64,000 nt of DNA from Gammaproteobacteria bacterium (GTDB lineage: Bacteria > Pseudomonadota > Gammaproteobacteria > Pseudomonadales > Oleiphilaceae). The stretch is taken from positions 100,069 through 164,068 of the forward strand of contig PDSQ01000029.1 in assembly GCA_002747055.1 (NCBI GenBank), given 5' to 3'. The notes beneath the pieces are model-generated. The model worked only from the letters and a program-made list of their open reading frames with translations. It did not search any database and was not told the DNA's origin. Position numbers and translations under genes: made by a program. Shown here piece after piece: positions 35,308 through 44,684 of the stretch (its first letter is position 1; each line of letters begins with the position of its first letter).

Positions 35308-37944
35308 CTAACCGGTATTCCTCATCCCTGCCGCAATCCCCGCCATCGTCACCTTCAATGCCTGTTCGACAAGTTCGGAATTCTCTTCAGGATGATTCCT
35401 GTCCCGATATAACAACTCCGCCTGCAAAAAATGAAGCGGGTCGGTGTACGGATTTCTCACACTCATCGATTGATGGAATACCGGCGTTTTTTCCAACAAT
35501 TGTGATTGTTTTTTTATTCTGTTGACCGCTTGTTGAGCGCTGTGCAACCGCATTCTTAACTGATCTCCTAACAAGTGTAGCTCATTTGGCACCAACTTTG
35601 TCTCATAATATTCGGCAATATATGGATCCGCTTTGGAAAGCACCATTTCAAGCATATCCATATGAGTGGCAAAGAATGGCCAATCGGCAATCATAGTTTG
35701 CAGGGTTGTCTCCCCTTCCCCGCTACATTCCAGAGTCAATGCCTTATCAGCACCCAACCAGGCAGGTAGCATCATTCTCATCTGGGTCCATGCAAAAATC
35801 CAGGGGATGGCACGCAAACTCTCTATACCGCCACTGGCCTTTCTTTTTGCCGGTCGACTTCCGAGAGCCAGTTTAGCCAACTCTTGTTCAGGCGTCGCCA
35901 TTCGAAAGTAGCGCACAAAATCCGGATTCTCTCTGACTGTATTCCGATAGGAGTCAAGCGAAGTCTGAGTCAATCGATCCATCATTTCACGCCACTCGGG
36001 AGCCGGTGTTGGCGGTGGTAACAATGACGCCTCAATCACCGCGGAGGTGTACAGTGTCATGCTTTGTATTGCAATATTTGGCAGGCCAAACTTGAACCGA
36101 ATCATTTCACCTTGCTCGGTAATACGAAAGGTACCGTTGACTGAACCTGGCGGCTGCGACAATATCGCCTTATTGGCCGGACCACCACCTCGCCCAACGG
36201 TACCACCCCGACCATGAAACAGCGTCAACCTGATACCATGTTCTTTTGCCACTTTCACTAGGCGCTCCTGAGCCTGATACTGACCCCAGGATGCCATCAT
36301 CTGACCTGCATCCTTGGCGGAATCAGAGTAACCGATCATGACTTCCTGGTCGCCACGAGTATAGTCCTTGTACCAGGGCACCGACAGTAAGCGATGAATA
36401 CAATCCGCCGCACCCTCCAGATCAGACAACGTTTCAAACAGGGGAACGACTCGCATCGGATGGCTGACACCACTTTCCTGTAACAATAAAATGACAGAAA
36501 GTACATCGGAAGGGTAACTTGCCATCGATATCACATAGGAGCCAAGCGCCTCACTGGGTTGCGAAGCGACAACGGCACAGGTATCCAACACTTCTTTCGA
36601 CTCCGCACTGACAGGCCAGTCTCGTGGCACCAGGGGGCGTTTACTGGCAAGTTCTCGCAACAAAAAGTCCTGTTTATCCGCTTCGCTCCAGGCTTCGAAC
36701 GACCCCAGACCGAGATACTCCGTCACTTCATCGAGAACTTGACGATGCCTGCCTGACTCCTGACGGATATCCAGTTTAACCAGTTCAAGACCAAAACACC
36801 CGACACGCCGTATTACATTCAACAATTCACCCTGTGCAATCACTTTCATGTTTGTTTCGCAGAGTGAGTCGTAACACAACATCAACGCAGACATGAACTC
36901 CTGGTTGTCGAGCAGCGCATCCTGAGGCAGGCTGGTCGCTGTACGCATAGATTGCTCACACCAGGTTCGCGTCACATTTAACCGACGACGTAAATCAGCG
37001 AGTACGGCCCGATAGGGTTCATCGGAGTAGCCGGCCATCTGACACAATGCCTGGCTTGCCTGAGACATTGACAGTTCAGCCCGCAAGCGGTCGATATCCC
37101 TGATATACAAATCCGCGGCCATCCAGCGACTGAGCAGAAATACCTGGTGCGTCACTTGTGATGTCACATTGGGGTTACCATCCCTGTCCCCTCCCATCCA
37201 GGATGAAATGACGATAGGATGGGCGGTCAACGGTAACTCAATACCAAATACGGATTGCAAGGCACTGTCCAGACGCCTCAAAAACTCCGGCAAGGCTTGC
37301 CAAAGACTGTTTTCAATCACTGCAAAACCCCACTTGGCTTCATCCTGCGGGGTTGGCCGATCCTTTCTAATCTCGTCTGTATGCCAAGCCTGGGCAACCA
37401 ATTGCCGCAGCCGGTCAACTATCCGCTCCTTTTCATGATCATTCAGATCATCATGATCCAGCTCATCCAGGCACCACGCCATTTGATCGTATTTCATAAT
37501 CAGTGTACGTCGGGTAACTTCGGTCGGGTGTGCAGTGAGCACAAACTCGATACACAGGTTTGCCAACAATTTATCCAGTGCGCCCCTGGTTATGCCGGCC
37601 TGTTTAAGCCGGGTAAAAAAACTCTCCAGCTCTTCAATCACGCCGTCTTTTTGTACGTCATCCTTTACCCGCCGGACACCATGATACTGCTCGGCAAGAT
37701 TGGCCATATTCAGGAACTGGTTAAATGCCCGGGTCACTGGCAATAATTCCTCCTCGGAGAGAGACCCAAGCAGCCGAAGCAACTCTTCGCTAGTACCGGA
37801 TTCAGTGCGGCCTGCCTTCGATGCTTTACGTATCGCTTCAATTTTTTCTAAAAACCCACTTCCCAAGTGGTTTTCTATGCTCTCTCCCAGTAAAGAACCC
37901 AACATTCTTACGTTATCTCGCAACGCTGGATGCAATTCAACCAT
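35308..37944 (-). CDS. ppc: Phosphoenolpyruvate carboxylase
   Basis: 878 residues from the ATG at 37944, which has GGAG seven bases upstream; the track's longer start is unlikely. Catalytic and signature motifs: EFVLTAHPTEVTRRTL, ISSWMGGDRDGNPNVT, MIGYSDSAKDAGQMMASW, TLFHGRGGTVGRGGGP, LRAIPWIFAWTQMR and the conserved C-terminal GMRNTG. It carboxylates PEP to oxaloacetate to refill the TCA cycle. Single gene. Confidence 0.97.
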   Translation of the reverse strand: MVELHPALRDNVRMLGSLLGESIENHLGSGFLEKIEAIRKASKAGRTESGTSEELLRLLGSLSEEELLPVTRAFNQFLNMANLAEQYHGVRRVKDDVQKDGVIEELESFFTRLKQAGITRGALDKLLANLCIEFVLTAHPTEVTRRTLIMKYDQMAWCLDELDHDDLNDHEKERIVDRLRQLVAQAWHTDEIRKDRPTPQDEAKWGFAVIENSLWQALPEFLRRLDSALQSVFGIELPLTAHPIVISSWMGGDRDGNPNVTSQVTHQVFLLSRWMAADLYIRDIDRLRAELSMSQASQALCQMAGYSDEPYRAVLADLRRRLNVTRTWCEQSMRTATSLPQDALLDNQEFMSALMLCYDSLCETNMKVIAQGELLNVIRRVGCFGLELVKLDIRQESGRHRQVLDEVTEYLGLGSFEAWSEADKQDFLLRELASKRPLVPRDWPVSAESKEVLDTCAVVASQPSEALGSYVISMASYPSDVLSVILLLQESGVSHPMRVVPLFETLSDLEGAADCIHRLLSVPWYKDYTRGDQEVMIGYSDSAKDAGQMMASWGQYQAQERLVKVAKEHGIRLTLFHGRGGTVGRGGGPANKAILSQPPGSVNGTFRITEQGEMIRFKFGLPNIAIQSMTLYTSAVIEASLLPPPTPAPEWREMMDRLTQTSLDSYRNTVRENPDFVRYFRMATPEQELAKLALGSRPAKRKASGGIESLRAIPWIFAWTQMRMMLPAWLGADKALTLECSGEGETTLQTMIADWPFFATHMDMLEMVLSKADPYIAEYYETKLVPNELHLLGDQLRMRLHSAQQAVNRIKKQSQLLEKTPVFHQSMSVRNPYTDPLHFLQAELLYRDRNHPEENSELVEQALKVTMAGIAAGMRNTG

Positions 37945-38525
37945 ACTTGACTCCTGAACATGAATAACCACTTGAACACCTGGCCAACAAGACTTTAGTT
38001 CTAACCATTACCATATTGATAGTTCGTTTGAACTAAATTGATTTTATCATTGGTAACGGCATAAACAAGCCGATACTCTGGGTTATTCGACGCGACCATT
38101 GTTCAGGGGATTTCTCGTGTCTATCTAAACGGAGAAGGGCTTGCCAATAACGCAGTCACTGCTACCGAGCTGATTGCTATACTAGCTCAAAAAGATCCAG
38201 CCATCGCCCATTGAGCGTCGTGCTCCCATGACCGGAACGCACAGATTGATGAGTTTTCTGTATTGATGTTGAAATCAACCACCAAAAACTGTCATTTTTC
38301 CCGGCAAAAGGCTTTTGGGGATAAAAAAGAAGCAAGTTTTACTTGCCGTTAGGTCACTTTTTGGTTGAAAAGGGTTTCAATGCTTCCTATACCTAAGCTA
38401 TTGGTAATTTTATGGCGGTACACGATGTTGAAACCCTAATGGGCAAAGGCGATCACCAACTATTAAGCGATATGTTGCAAGTAAGTCGACACCCAAAAAT
38501 CGCCTTGCCGATTAAAATTCACGCA
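37945..38525. other. Gene-poor gap with possible gene remnants
   Basis: About 580 bases. On the plus strand an open frame of 49 residues without a start codon (38065-38214) ends SRVYLNGEGLANNAVTATELIAILAQKDPAIAH and reads like the tail of a real protein. A 49-codon ORF at 38412-38561 (MAVHDVETLMGKGDHQLL...) overlaps the end of the next gene. Neither has support beyond its appearance. No tRNA or terminator seen; the ppc promoter must lie close to 38000. Confidence 0.4.
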
Positions 38526-39197
38526 TCAAGATTTTCTGCGTCTGCCATGTACCAAGCCTAAAAGCCCCATACTCAACAATGCGATTAAAGCCGGCTCTGG
38601 AACATCAGCGGAATCTGCCTTGACCGTTGCTGTACCAGTCGAAAACTGACTATATTCTATCTCCAGATTGCCAACGGCTGTGCCTAGTGGAGTAACGGTG
38701 CAACCCCAAGAGAAAGGCGGGCAGCTTAGTTCAGTAGTACCGTAACCCGAAAAAAGATCATCAATTCCAGTTTGTAACCAACTACTACCGCCAACAGCAC
38801 CCGATGTGAATACAGCGATATAATTTCCATCATCCAGTGTAGCTGAAGGATTCAAGAACCCTCCCAGACCAAATCTACCACCTATCAGGCTGTCTCCGAC
38901 ATCCACTTGGTTATTATCATTGTTATCATTCACCAAATACATATCTATATCGAAGTCTACGCCAGTAGCTGACCAAAGGAAATCATATTTACAAGGCAGG
39001 TTTGCCTGCCCCAACCACCCTTTACAATCAGAATCAGACACACTGAAATTAAAATACCCAAACTCAACCCTTCCTTCAGTTGAGGAGACTTGCGTATTCG
39101 TAAGAGAAATATCGCCAGACGTCACTAATCCGGCTTGTCCTGGTATGGATAATGAAACGAGTAATAGTGCAGAAAACAAAGCAACTGTTTTTTTCAT
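38526..39197 (-). CDS. PEP-CTERM sorting-domain protein
   Basis: A 223-residue exported protein: signal peptide MKKTVALFSALLLVSLSIPGQAG, a mature part with paired cysteines (DSDCKGWLGQANLPCKYDF; LSCPPFSWGCTV) and acidic NDNNDNNQVDVGDS, then the C-terminal VPEPALIALLSMGLLGLVHGRRRKS, a textbook PEP-CTERM tripartite tail. Such proteins are processed by an exosortase and are linked to exopolysaccharide or biofilm. No exosortase is in this window. A GAGG site precedes the ATG. Confidence 0.92.
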   Translation of the reverse strand: MKKTVALFSALLLVSLSIPGQAGLVTSGDISLTNTQVSSTEGRVEFGYFNFSVSDSDCKGWLGQANLPCKYDFLWSATGVDFDIDMYLVNDNNDNNQVDVGDSLIGGRFGLGGFLNPSATLDDGNYIAVFTSGAVGGSSWLQTGIDDLFSGYGTTELSCPPFSWGCTVTPLGTAVGNLEIEYSQFSTGTATVKADSADVPEPALIALLSMGLLGLVHGRRRKS

Positions 39198-39368
39198 CTA
39201 GGAACCTCTAAATTTAATCTATAGAAAACAATTTTTAACTTATCGACAACAAATAATGACGAGTTCGGCACATATTAATGAGAGCCATTCTTACTGTCAA
39301 TTATTAATGACTTTAGCCTCATTTTTTAAGGGTTCACATTTCTGTTTGCAGAGAGAGGCTAAATACGG

Positions 39369-40418
39369 ATGACAAACAGTAAACCCACGCAGGATTTAGC
39401 GTATATTGCTATAAGTTCCACTGACACCTCTGACCGTACCTTGTTAACCATCGAGATGGTTTTGCATATTCGGCGACAGGAGCCATTTATTGTGACTTTG
39501 TTTTACCACCGTAAGATACTCTGCCTTAATCTATCCAGGTTCCTACTGTTTTTCAGTATTTTCTTCAGCTTGTATACGAGCAACACATTTGCTTCTGAAG
39601 AAACAACGCGCAACGCTGTGCAGAACGCCTTTATTGCCAACTATGGCAGACCGGCTGACCCGGAAGGTTTGACCAGCACTGATCGAAACTGGTATCAACC
39701 TGAAATAAACACCACCTGGCAATGGCAGCTTTCCGGTGATATTAACATCGCCTACCAGGTAGATATGTACGATATTGACTTGTTTGATACCAGAATAGAA
39801 ACCATTGCTTCATTGCAAAACGCCGGTATCCGGGTAATCTGTTATTTTTCGGCTGGTTCGTGGGAAGGATGGCGCGGCGATGCCACCCGGTTCGACAAAC
39901 AAGACATAGGCAAAACCCTCGATGGTTGGCCCGATGAAAGGTGGTTGAACATCACCTCCGGTAGCGTACGAGAAATAATGTTAGCCAGACTCGACCTGGC
40001 TCGACAAAAAGGCTGTGATGGTGTGGAACCTGACAATGTCACAGCCTATAAAGGTAATTCAGGGTTTGCATTGACAGCGCAAGAACAACTTGACTACAAC
40101 CGGTTCCTGGCAAAGTCGGCCCATAAACGTGGTCTGGCTATAGGTCTTAAAAATGATCTCGGACAGGTTATAGATTTAGTTGACCATTTCGATTTTGCCG
40201 TTAACGAACAGTGTCACCAATATAATGAGTGCGACCTGCTACAACCTTTTATCGACGCCGGAAAACCGGTTTTTAACGCTGAATACGCTGATCGGTATCT
40301 AGCTGACTCCCGAGTTTTGTGCTCCGATACACTCAATCGCCAATTCCGTACTTTGATACTTCCTGTAAATCTGGACGATTCGTTCCGGATCAGTTGTGAA
40401 GACCGGAATTTCGAATGA
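39369..40418 (+). CDS. GH114 family glycoside hydrolase (endo-alpha-1,4-polygalactosaminidase type)
   Basis: A 349-residue ORF; residues about 92-345 are a GH114/TIM-barrel domain: WYQPEINTTWQWQLSGDINIAYQVDMYDIDLFDT, VICYFSAGSWEGWRGDATRFD, GCDGVEPDNVTAYKG with the conserved acidic pair, GLAIGLKNDLGQV and FDFAVNEQCHQYNEC. A hydrophobic stretch near residues 54-75 (FLLFFSIFFSLYTSNTFA) looks like the true signal peptide, so the start may be nearer codon 30 (ATG 39456) or a later GTG. It would degrade polygalactosamine-like polysaccharide outside the cytoplasm. Confidence 0.85.
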   Translation: MTNSKPTQDLAYIAISSTDTSDRTLLTIEMVLHIRRQEPFIVTLFYHRKILCLNLSRFLLFFSIFFSLYTSNTFASEETTRNAVQNAFIANYGRPADPEGLTSTDRNWYQPEINTTWQWQLSGDINIAYQVDMYDIDLFDTRIETIASLQNAGIRVICYFSAGSWEGWRGDATRFDKQDIGKTLDGWPDERWLNITSGSVREIMLARLDLARQKGCDGVEPDNVTAYKGNSGFALTAQEQLDYNRFLAKSAHKRGLAIGLKNDLGQVIDLVDHFDFAVNEQCHQYNECDLLQPFIDAGKPVFNAEYADRYLADSRVLCSDTLNRQFRTLILPVNLDDSFRISCEDRNFE

Positions 40419-40530
40419 CTTGACTAAAATTCAGGATCAAACAGCTATAATTGATTTATCCTCCAGGCATTCATTCGAACTAAGGATAGAAAAAATCAAA
40501 AATAACACAACGATAACCCAACAAGTAACC

Positions 40531-40869
40531 ATGGCGAAATACAAAAAAAATACGGCAGTTTCCCCAGAAACACAAGAAGAAGCGTTACGAATTGCCAAAG
40601 CGACGCAGCGCCCAGGCCAAACCAAGCAACAAACCAAACTGATTTCTCAGGGAATTCAGAAAGGTATAGAGCTATACAAGAAGCAAAACAAAGCCAAAGC
40701 CAGGGCGCTCGACAAACAACGAAAAAAAATTTCTTCGCAAACTGCTGAGCAAACGGAACCAACAGATCACTCATCTTCACCCAAAACGGCAAATAGTCGC
40801 TGGTTACCCTGGGTTTTGCTGATTATGACCTGGCTGGGAATGGGGCTGTTTTTCTTGCTAAAAACCTGA
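40531..40869 (+). CDS. DUF2956 family small membrane protein
   Basis: The track starts at 40396, but the family N terminus MAKYKKNTAVSPETQEEALRIAKATQRPGQTKQQTKLISQGIQKGIELYKKQNKAKAR begins at the ATG at 40531, giving 112 residues. A basic, lysine-rich N-terminal part is followed by one C-terminal membrane helix (WLPWVLLIMTWLGMGLFFLL). Function unknown; the family is confined mainly to gammaproteobacteria. Confidence 0.88.
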   Translation: MAKYKKNTAVSPETQEEALRIAKATQRPGQTKQQTKLISQGIQKGIELYKKQNKAKARALDKQRKKISSQTAEQTEPTDHSSSPKTANSRWLPWVLLIMTWLGMGLFFLLKT

Positions 40870-41004
40870 TGCTAGTCTTTTCGGGGACCGGATACTTTTT
40901 TCGAGGATTGGCTACGGGCAGTTTATTCACTCTCGTAATCTTTGCCCGGAGGATTATCATCTTTCGGCATTCGCTGCAACACTCCGGGAAACATCTATGT
41001 ACCG

Positions 41005-41763
41005 TTAACGGCTCGGAAGTTTAAGCACTGATGCATAGGCGTCTTTGCTAACCCAAAATTTAAATGCCTCCTGTATGCCATTGCTCATGATCGTCGCGCC
41101 TGAAATACCATCCACTTCAAAACTGTTTTTATCAGTTTCCGTCGGCCGGATAATTTTCAGTGCATATTCGCCATTGTCATCAAACAAACGCTTACCGATA
41201 AAACGCTCACCAAACTCAGGCAACAGGACATTTTGCCCCAACCCTGGAGAATCTTCTGAATGATAAAAACGTACGCCTGCGATTGTTTTTTCAGGTAAGT
41301 CTATTGCCAAAAAACCACCTGCCAAACCGTATTTACCTTGAGCGACAACTGGAATAATAACGATATCAGCACCTTTGAGCTGCCAAAATGTCAATGTGTC
41401 GGGCAGGTGCTTAATATGCACATATCGAGCACTTGACGGGGCGTTATAGGGCTCCTTGGTCAGGTCTAGCGGCCAGTTGAAACGCTGAGTCACCTTCGGC
41501 ACAGGAACCACCTCGCCCGTGCTGCGATTCAGGTCAAACCGATCAAAACGACTATTGACACTTTGTTTGATACCCTCTTCGACCTGGATATTAACGCAGT
41601 CCAACAACGCCATCCGCCAATCATTCGTCACCGGTATCGGTTTTTTGTCTTCGTCGACTAACGCCAATCGCACTTCAGGAACTTGATTTAACCAATGCCA
41701 AGCTTCGGCGACAACACCAACCAAGATAACAACACCAATGACAATATATATTTTTTTCTTCAT
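41005..41763 (-). CDS. NqrC/RnfG-like FMN-binding protein
   Basis: A 252-residue protein with an N-terminal membrane anchor (IYIVIGVVILVGVVAEAW) and an FMN-binding domain containing KTIAGVRFYHSEDSPGLGQNVLLPEFGERFIGKRL and FEVDGISGATIMSNGIQEAF. The D-G-x-S-G-A-T motif is the flavin-transferase (ApbE) site where FMN is attached to the threonine (Thr224). It is similar to NqrC, but no other Nqr/Rnf genes are nearby. It is the last gene of the iron-uptake cluster, 28 bases after the PCu(A)C gene, and may pass electrons for iron reduction. No apbE is in the window. Confidence 0.87.
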   Translation of the reverse strand: MKKKIYIVIGVVILVGVVAEAWHWLNQVPEVRLALVDEDKKPIPVTNDWRMALLDCVNIQVEEGIKQSVNSRFDRFDLNRSTGEVVPVPKVTQRFNWPLDLTKEPYNAPSSARYVHIKHLPDTLTFWQLKGADIVIIPVVAQGKYGLAGGFLAIDLPEKTIAGVRFYHSEDSPGLGQNVLLPEFGERFIGKRLFDDNGEYALKIIRPTETDKNSFEVDGISGATIMSNGIQEAFKFWVSKDAYASVLKLPSR

Positions 41764-41791
41764 GCAAAAAATCGTCGATTCATCAGGATGT

Positions 41792-42286
41792 CTATTTTAA
41801 ACGGCGCGGCACAATTTCGGCAATCACGAGAATGGTTCCTAAATTGCTTTCTAACTTCATTTTTAGATATTCCCCAATCTCAAAGTCACGCAACGGATCA
41901 AACATCATAAAATGTGTTCTATTTGGCGAAATCACTGTTTTGCCATGGGCTGGCACAGTAATCACCTTAATTTCATACATTACGCGCTCACCGTTGATAA
42001 AGCGTGAATTATGGAGTTCGGTGCGGGCGAAGCCTTCGCATTCAAAACTGGTAATAACGAGGTCTTTATCCCCGTTATTATGGATGGTCATCTTACTGCT
42101 CGTCGCTTTCTTTTCTCTATGAACTTGAAATATTTGTGCCTTTTCAAACTCGATAGAAGGTACATTTTGCGCAGACTGAACAGTTTGATAAACGGCTTCC
42201 GCCGCCTTCACGTGATCACCTGCGTAAACGAAGCAACCGTTCAATAGGCTGAATCCAAATACGATAAAAGAAATACTAATTTTCAT
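41792..42286 (-). CDS. PCu(A)C-type copper chaperone (DUF461)
   Basis: 164 residues from the ATG at 42286 (MKISISFIVFGFSLLNGCFVYA, signal peptide or lipoprotein-like signal with LNGC); the track's 20-residue extension is unlikely. The copper-binding pattern is present: ELHNSRFINGERVMYEI (His...Met) and, later, RTHFMMFDP (H-x-M). It carries Cu(I) in the periplasm of relatives. Its place in an iron cluster suggests copper supply to P19, which binds copper, or to a ferroxidase-like step. Confidence 0.85.
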   Translation of the reverse strand: MKISISFIVFGFSLLNGCFVYAGDHVKAAEAVYQTVQSAQNVPSIEFEKAQIFQVHREKKATSSKMTIHNNGDKDLVITSFECEGFARTELHNSRFINGERVMYEIKVITVPAHGKTVISPNRTHFMMFDPLRDFEIGEYLKMKLESNLGTILVIAEIVPRRLK

Positions 42287-42349
42287 CAGAAATCTCTCGG
42301 TATTTTCACTATATGGAAAGACTGAATACATGATAAGACAAAACAAATA

Positions 42350-42850
42350 CTATAGATACTGATCATCTACCCAGCGAGTAACTTTTTTTGCCCAATTTGG
42401 ATTGGTGGTTACGCCCTGCTCTATCGACTCCAATATATGTTCCCGATTCAAATACATCAGGGTCGGATAACCCATGATCTGATAGCGTTCTTTTGTGATT
42501 CCCAGTTGGTCGGCGACCAGCAAATAATTTATCTTATTGGTTTTGGCAAAATCGGCAAGCTCAGATTCCTGCAGGTCGGTTGCGACGGTAAGAACAACCA
42601 AACGATCTTCGTTTTGAGCTTGGAGTCTGTTGAACTTGGGAATAGAGATCAAACAGGCGCCACAGGTCTTTGACAAAAACTCAAGCAAAACAGGCTTGCC
42701 CTGGTAGTCATCCAAATGAACGATATTACCTTGGGCATCTTTAGCCGCGATATCCGGAGCAGGTTTTCCTACCTCCATTTTTTGTTCTTTACAGCCATTG
42801 ACAGTAAAAACCAATACAACCAGTAGTAAATAGTTACATAGACACTTCAT
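42350..42850 (-). CDS. Thioredoxin-like (TlpA/ResA-type) lipoprotein
   Basis: A 166-residue protein with a lipoprotein signal (LLLVVLVFTVNGC) and a periplasmic thioredoxin fold: KPAPDIAAKDAQGNIVHLDDYQGKPVLLEFLSKTCGACLISIPKF with a CGAC active site and MGYPTLMYLNREH with the cis-proline. It corresponds to the thioredoxin-like proteins at the end of the Campylobacter p19 operon (Cj1664/Cj1665). Probably keeps the DUF2318 or permease components reduced. It follows the ATPase gene by 6 bases. Confidence 0.88.
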   Translation of the reverse strand: MKCLCNYLLLVVLVFTVNGCKEQKMEVGKPAPDIAAKDAQGNIVHLDDYQGKPVLLEFLSKTCGACLISIPKFNRLQAQNEDRLVVLTVATDLQESELADFAKTNKINYLLVADQLGITKERYQIMGYPTLMYLNREHILESIEQGVTTNPNWAKKVTRWVDDQYL

Positions 42851-42856
42851 GTTTTG

Positions 42857-43543
42857 TCATCCGTCTTGAGGTGACTTGTTGATCACTTCTTCACCTGCAT
42901 ACTTACCGTGCTGCAGACGAATAATACGATCACTGCGCATACCAAGGTCAGGGTTATGGGTAACCATAACAACAGTGCGCCCCTGAGTGTGCAATTCTTC
43001 CAGTAGCTTAAGCACAACGGTTTCATTCTCCGCATCCAAATTACCCGTGGGCTCATCGGCAAAAATAATCGGGGGTTGGTTGACCAGGGCACGGGCAATG
43101 CAGACACGTTGCTGCTCACCACCTGATAACTGATTGGGCAAGTGATCGATACGTGAACCCAGGCCAACTTCATCCATTACACTTTTTGCCGCTTCAATAT
43201 CGGTAACGCTGTGATAATACTGTGCCAGCATCACGTTTTCCAAAGCGGTTAGATAAGGGATAAGGTGAAACTGCTGAAAAACCAAACCAATTTTTCGGGA
43301 GCGGAAAATACGACGGGCTTCTTCATCGAGTTCGACGGTGTCCACCCCATCCAGAATGACATTTCCAGAAGTCGCTGTATCCAGCAGCGTAAGAATATTC
43401 ATTAACGTGGTTTTACCCGAACCCGAAGCACCCATAATGGCAATAAACTCACCAGAATGAACCTTGATACTGATATTGTCTAACGCCGCGACACTGCCAA
43501 AATGCTTACAAAGGTTTTGTGTTTCAATGACAACATCAGACAC
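42857..43543 (-). CDS. ABC transporter ATP-binding protein (MacB/LolD-like) of the iron cluster
   Basis: A 228-residue ATPase with Walker [18 protein letters not shown]-loop [17 protein letters not shown], signature [17 protein letters not shown] and Walker [13 protein letters not shown]. It belongs to the MacB/LolD group that pairs with FtsX-type permeases. It would energise the two permeases encoded just upstream. Equivalent of Cj1663 and of the fet cluster ATPase. Only one base separates it from the permease stop. Confidence 0.9.
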   Translation of the reverse strand: MSDVVIETQNLCKHFGSVAALDNISIKVHSGEFIAIMGASGSGKTTLMNILTLLDTATSGNVILDGVDTVELDEEARRIFRSRKIGLVFQQFHLIPYLTALENVMLAQYYHSVTDIEAAKSVMDEVGLGSRIDHLPNQLSGGEQQRVCIARALVNQPPIIFADEPTGNLDAENETVVLKLLEELHTQGRTVVMVTHNPDLGMRSDRIIRLQHGKYAGEEVINKSPQDG

Positions 43544-43544
43544 T

Positions 43545-44684
43545 TTATTCTCCTTTCAATATACCTGCGGGTTGATATTTAGTCGCTTTCATTGTTGGCA
43601 TAATGACAGCGACAAACCCCGCCACGATTGACGAAACAAGGGTAATTGGCAAGACTTGATAACGCCAGTCAATATACGAATCAAAGACCGTCTTGCCCAA
43701 AATCTGGGCTAATCCAAAGCCCAGAACGAGCCCTACCACAATCGCCACAGCGGCAATCACGGCTGACTCGGTCAGAATTTGGCGAATAATCGCGTTTTTA
43801 GAGGCACCCAATGCTTTTTGCAAGGCAAACTCACGGCGTCGCTCCGATACCATCGCCGTCAGTGTCGTATTTACGCAAAGGGTCGACAGAATAAGAATAA
43901 CGACCGATACCACCCCCATCAGTATTTTTACCTTATCCAATACCTTGCCTTCGGAGTCGGACACCTTGAGTATCGGGCGAATAACATTTGTAGGCATTTC
44001 TTTTTGCAGGTTGGCGCTAAACTGATGTACCTGATTTTGGCTGTTCAATACGCTATACATCGCGTAATTGATTTGGTTCTCCTTATGCAGCCATTTCTGA
44101 ACCAGCGACAAATTGACCACCAAATAGTTGTCGGCTTCCTCACCCGACTCAATAATACCGGTAATGATCAACGGATGCGTTTTTCTACCATCGATCAAGT
44201 TAATTGTCTGGCCTATTTTGATGCCGAGTTTTGTTGCCAGTTTGGCACCTATCATGGCGCGATTTTCGTCAAAACTCACAGTTACCCAGCGACCCTTGAT
44301 TCGCCAGAATGGCACCAGCGTTTTCAGTTGAGAAAAGTCTACGCCCATAAGCACGACTTTATCCAGGTCAATACGTGCCAGACCATACAAATAGGGGCTC
44401 GAAGCGGTAATCGAATCCTCGGGTGCCAGCGCTAACGTTTTCAAATAATCCTGATCGGTCAACTGCTCACCTGATTGTGACTGAACAAATAAATTGGCCC
44501 CAAAGGTCCGCAATTCCTGGCTCATTTTGATATTGATATCGAAATAAACCGAAGCCATCGCCGTAATAATCGCAGCGCCTGTCATCAATGCCAAAAACAC
44601 GATTAAAACACGATTAAAGCGCAGACGGATGGAGCGCCAAATCAGCAATTGATGCAAAGAAGAGGAGGATTTATTGGTTGCCAT
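43545..44684 (-). CDS. FtsX-type ABC permease (second) of the iron cluster
   Basis: 379 residues from the ATG at 44684, which has GAGG six bases upstream and overlaps the first permease by 14 bases; the track's 30-residue extension reads another frame of that gene. One N-terminal helix, a periplasmic MacB-PCD-like domain (ELRTFGANLFVQSQSGEQLTD, LATKLGIKIGQTINLIDGRKTHPLIITGIIESGEEADNYLVV), then three helices with MVSERRREFALQKALGASKNAIIRQIL, the FtsX hallmark. Confidence 0.9.
   Translation of the reverse strand: MATNKSSSSLHQLLIWRSIRLRFNRVLIVFLALMTGAAIITAMASVYFDINIKMSQELRTFGANLFVQSQSGEQLTDQDYLKTLALAPEDSITASSPYLYGLARIDLDKVVLMGVDFSQLKTLVPFWRIKGRWVTVSFDENRAMIGAKLATKLGIKIGQTINLIDGRKTHPLIITGIIESGEEADNYLVVNLSLVQKWLHKENQINYAMYSVLNSQNQVHQFSANLQKEMPTNVIRPILKVSDSEGKVLDKVKILMGVVSVVILILSTLCVNTTLTAMVSERRREFALQKALGASKNAIIRQILTESAVIAAVAIVVGLVLGFGLAQILGKTVFDSYIDWRYQVLPITLVSSIVAGFVAVIMPTMKATKYQPAGILKGE

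Noticed and set aside
38412-38561. 49-codon plus ORF MAVHDVETLMGKGDHQLL...
   Set aside because: Short, no ribosome site, overlaps the PEP-CTERM gene antisense, no recognised family. Kept only as a note in the gap entry.
43779-44435. 218-residue plus-strand ORF
   Set aside because: Antisense to the second FtsX-type permease.
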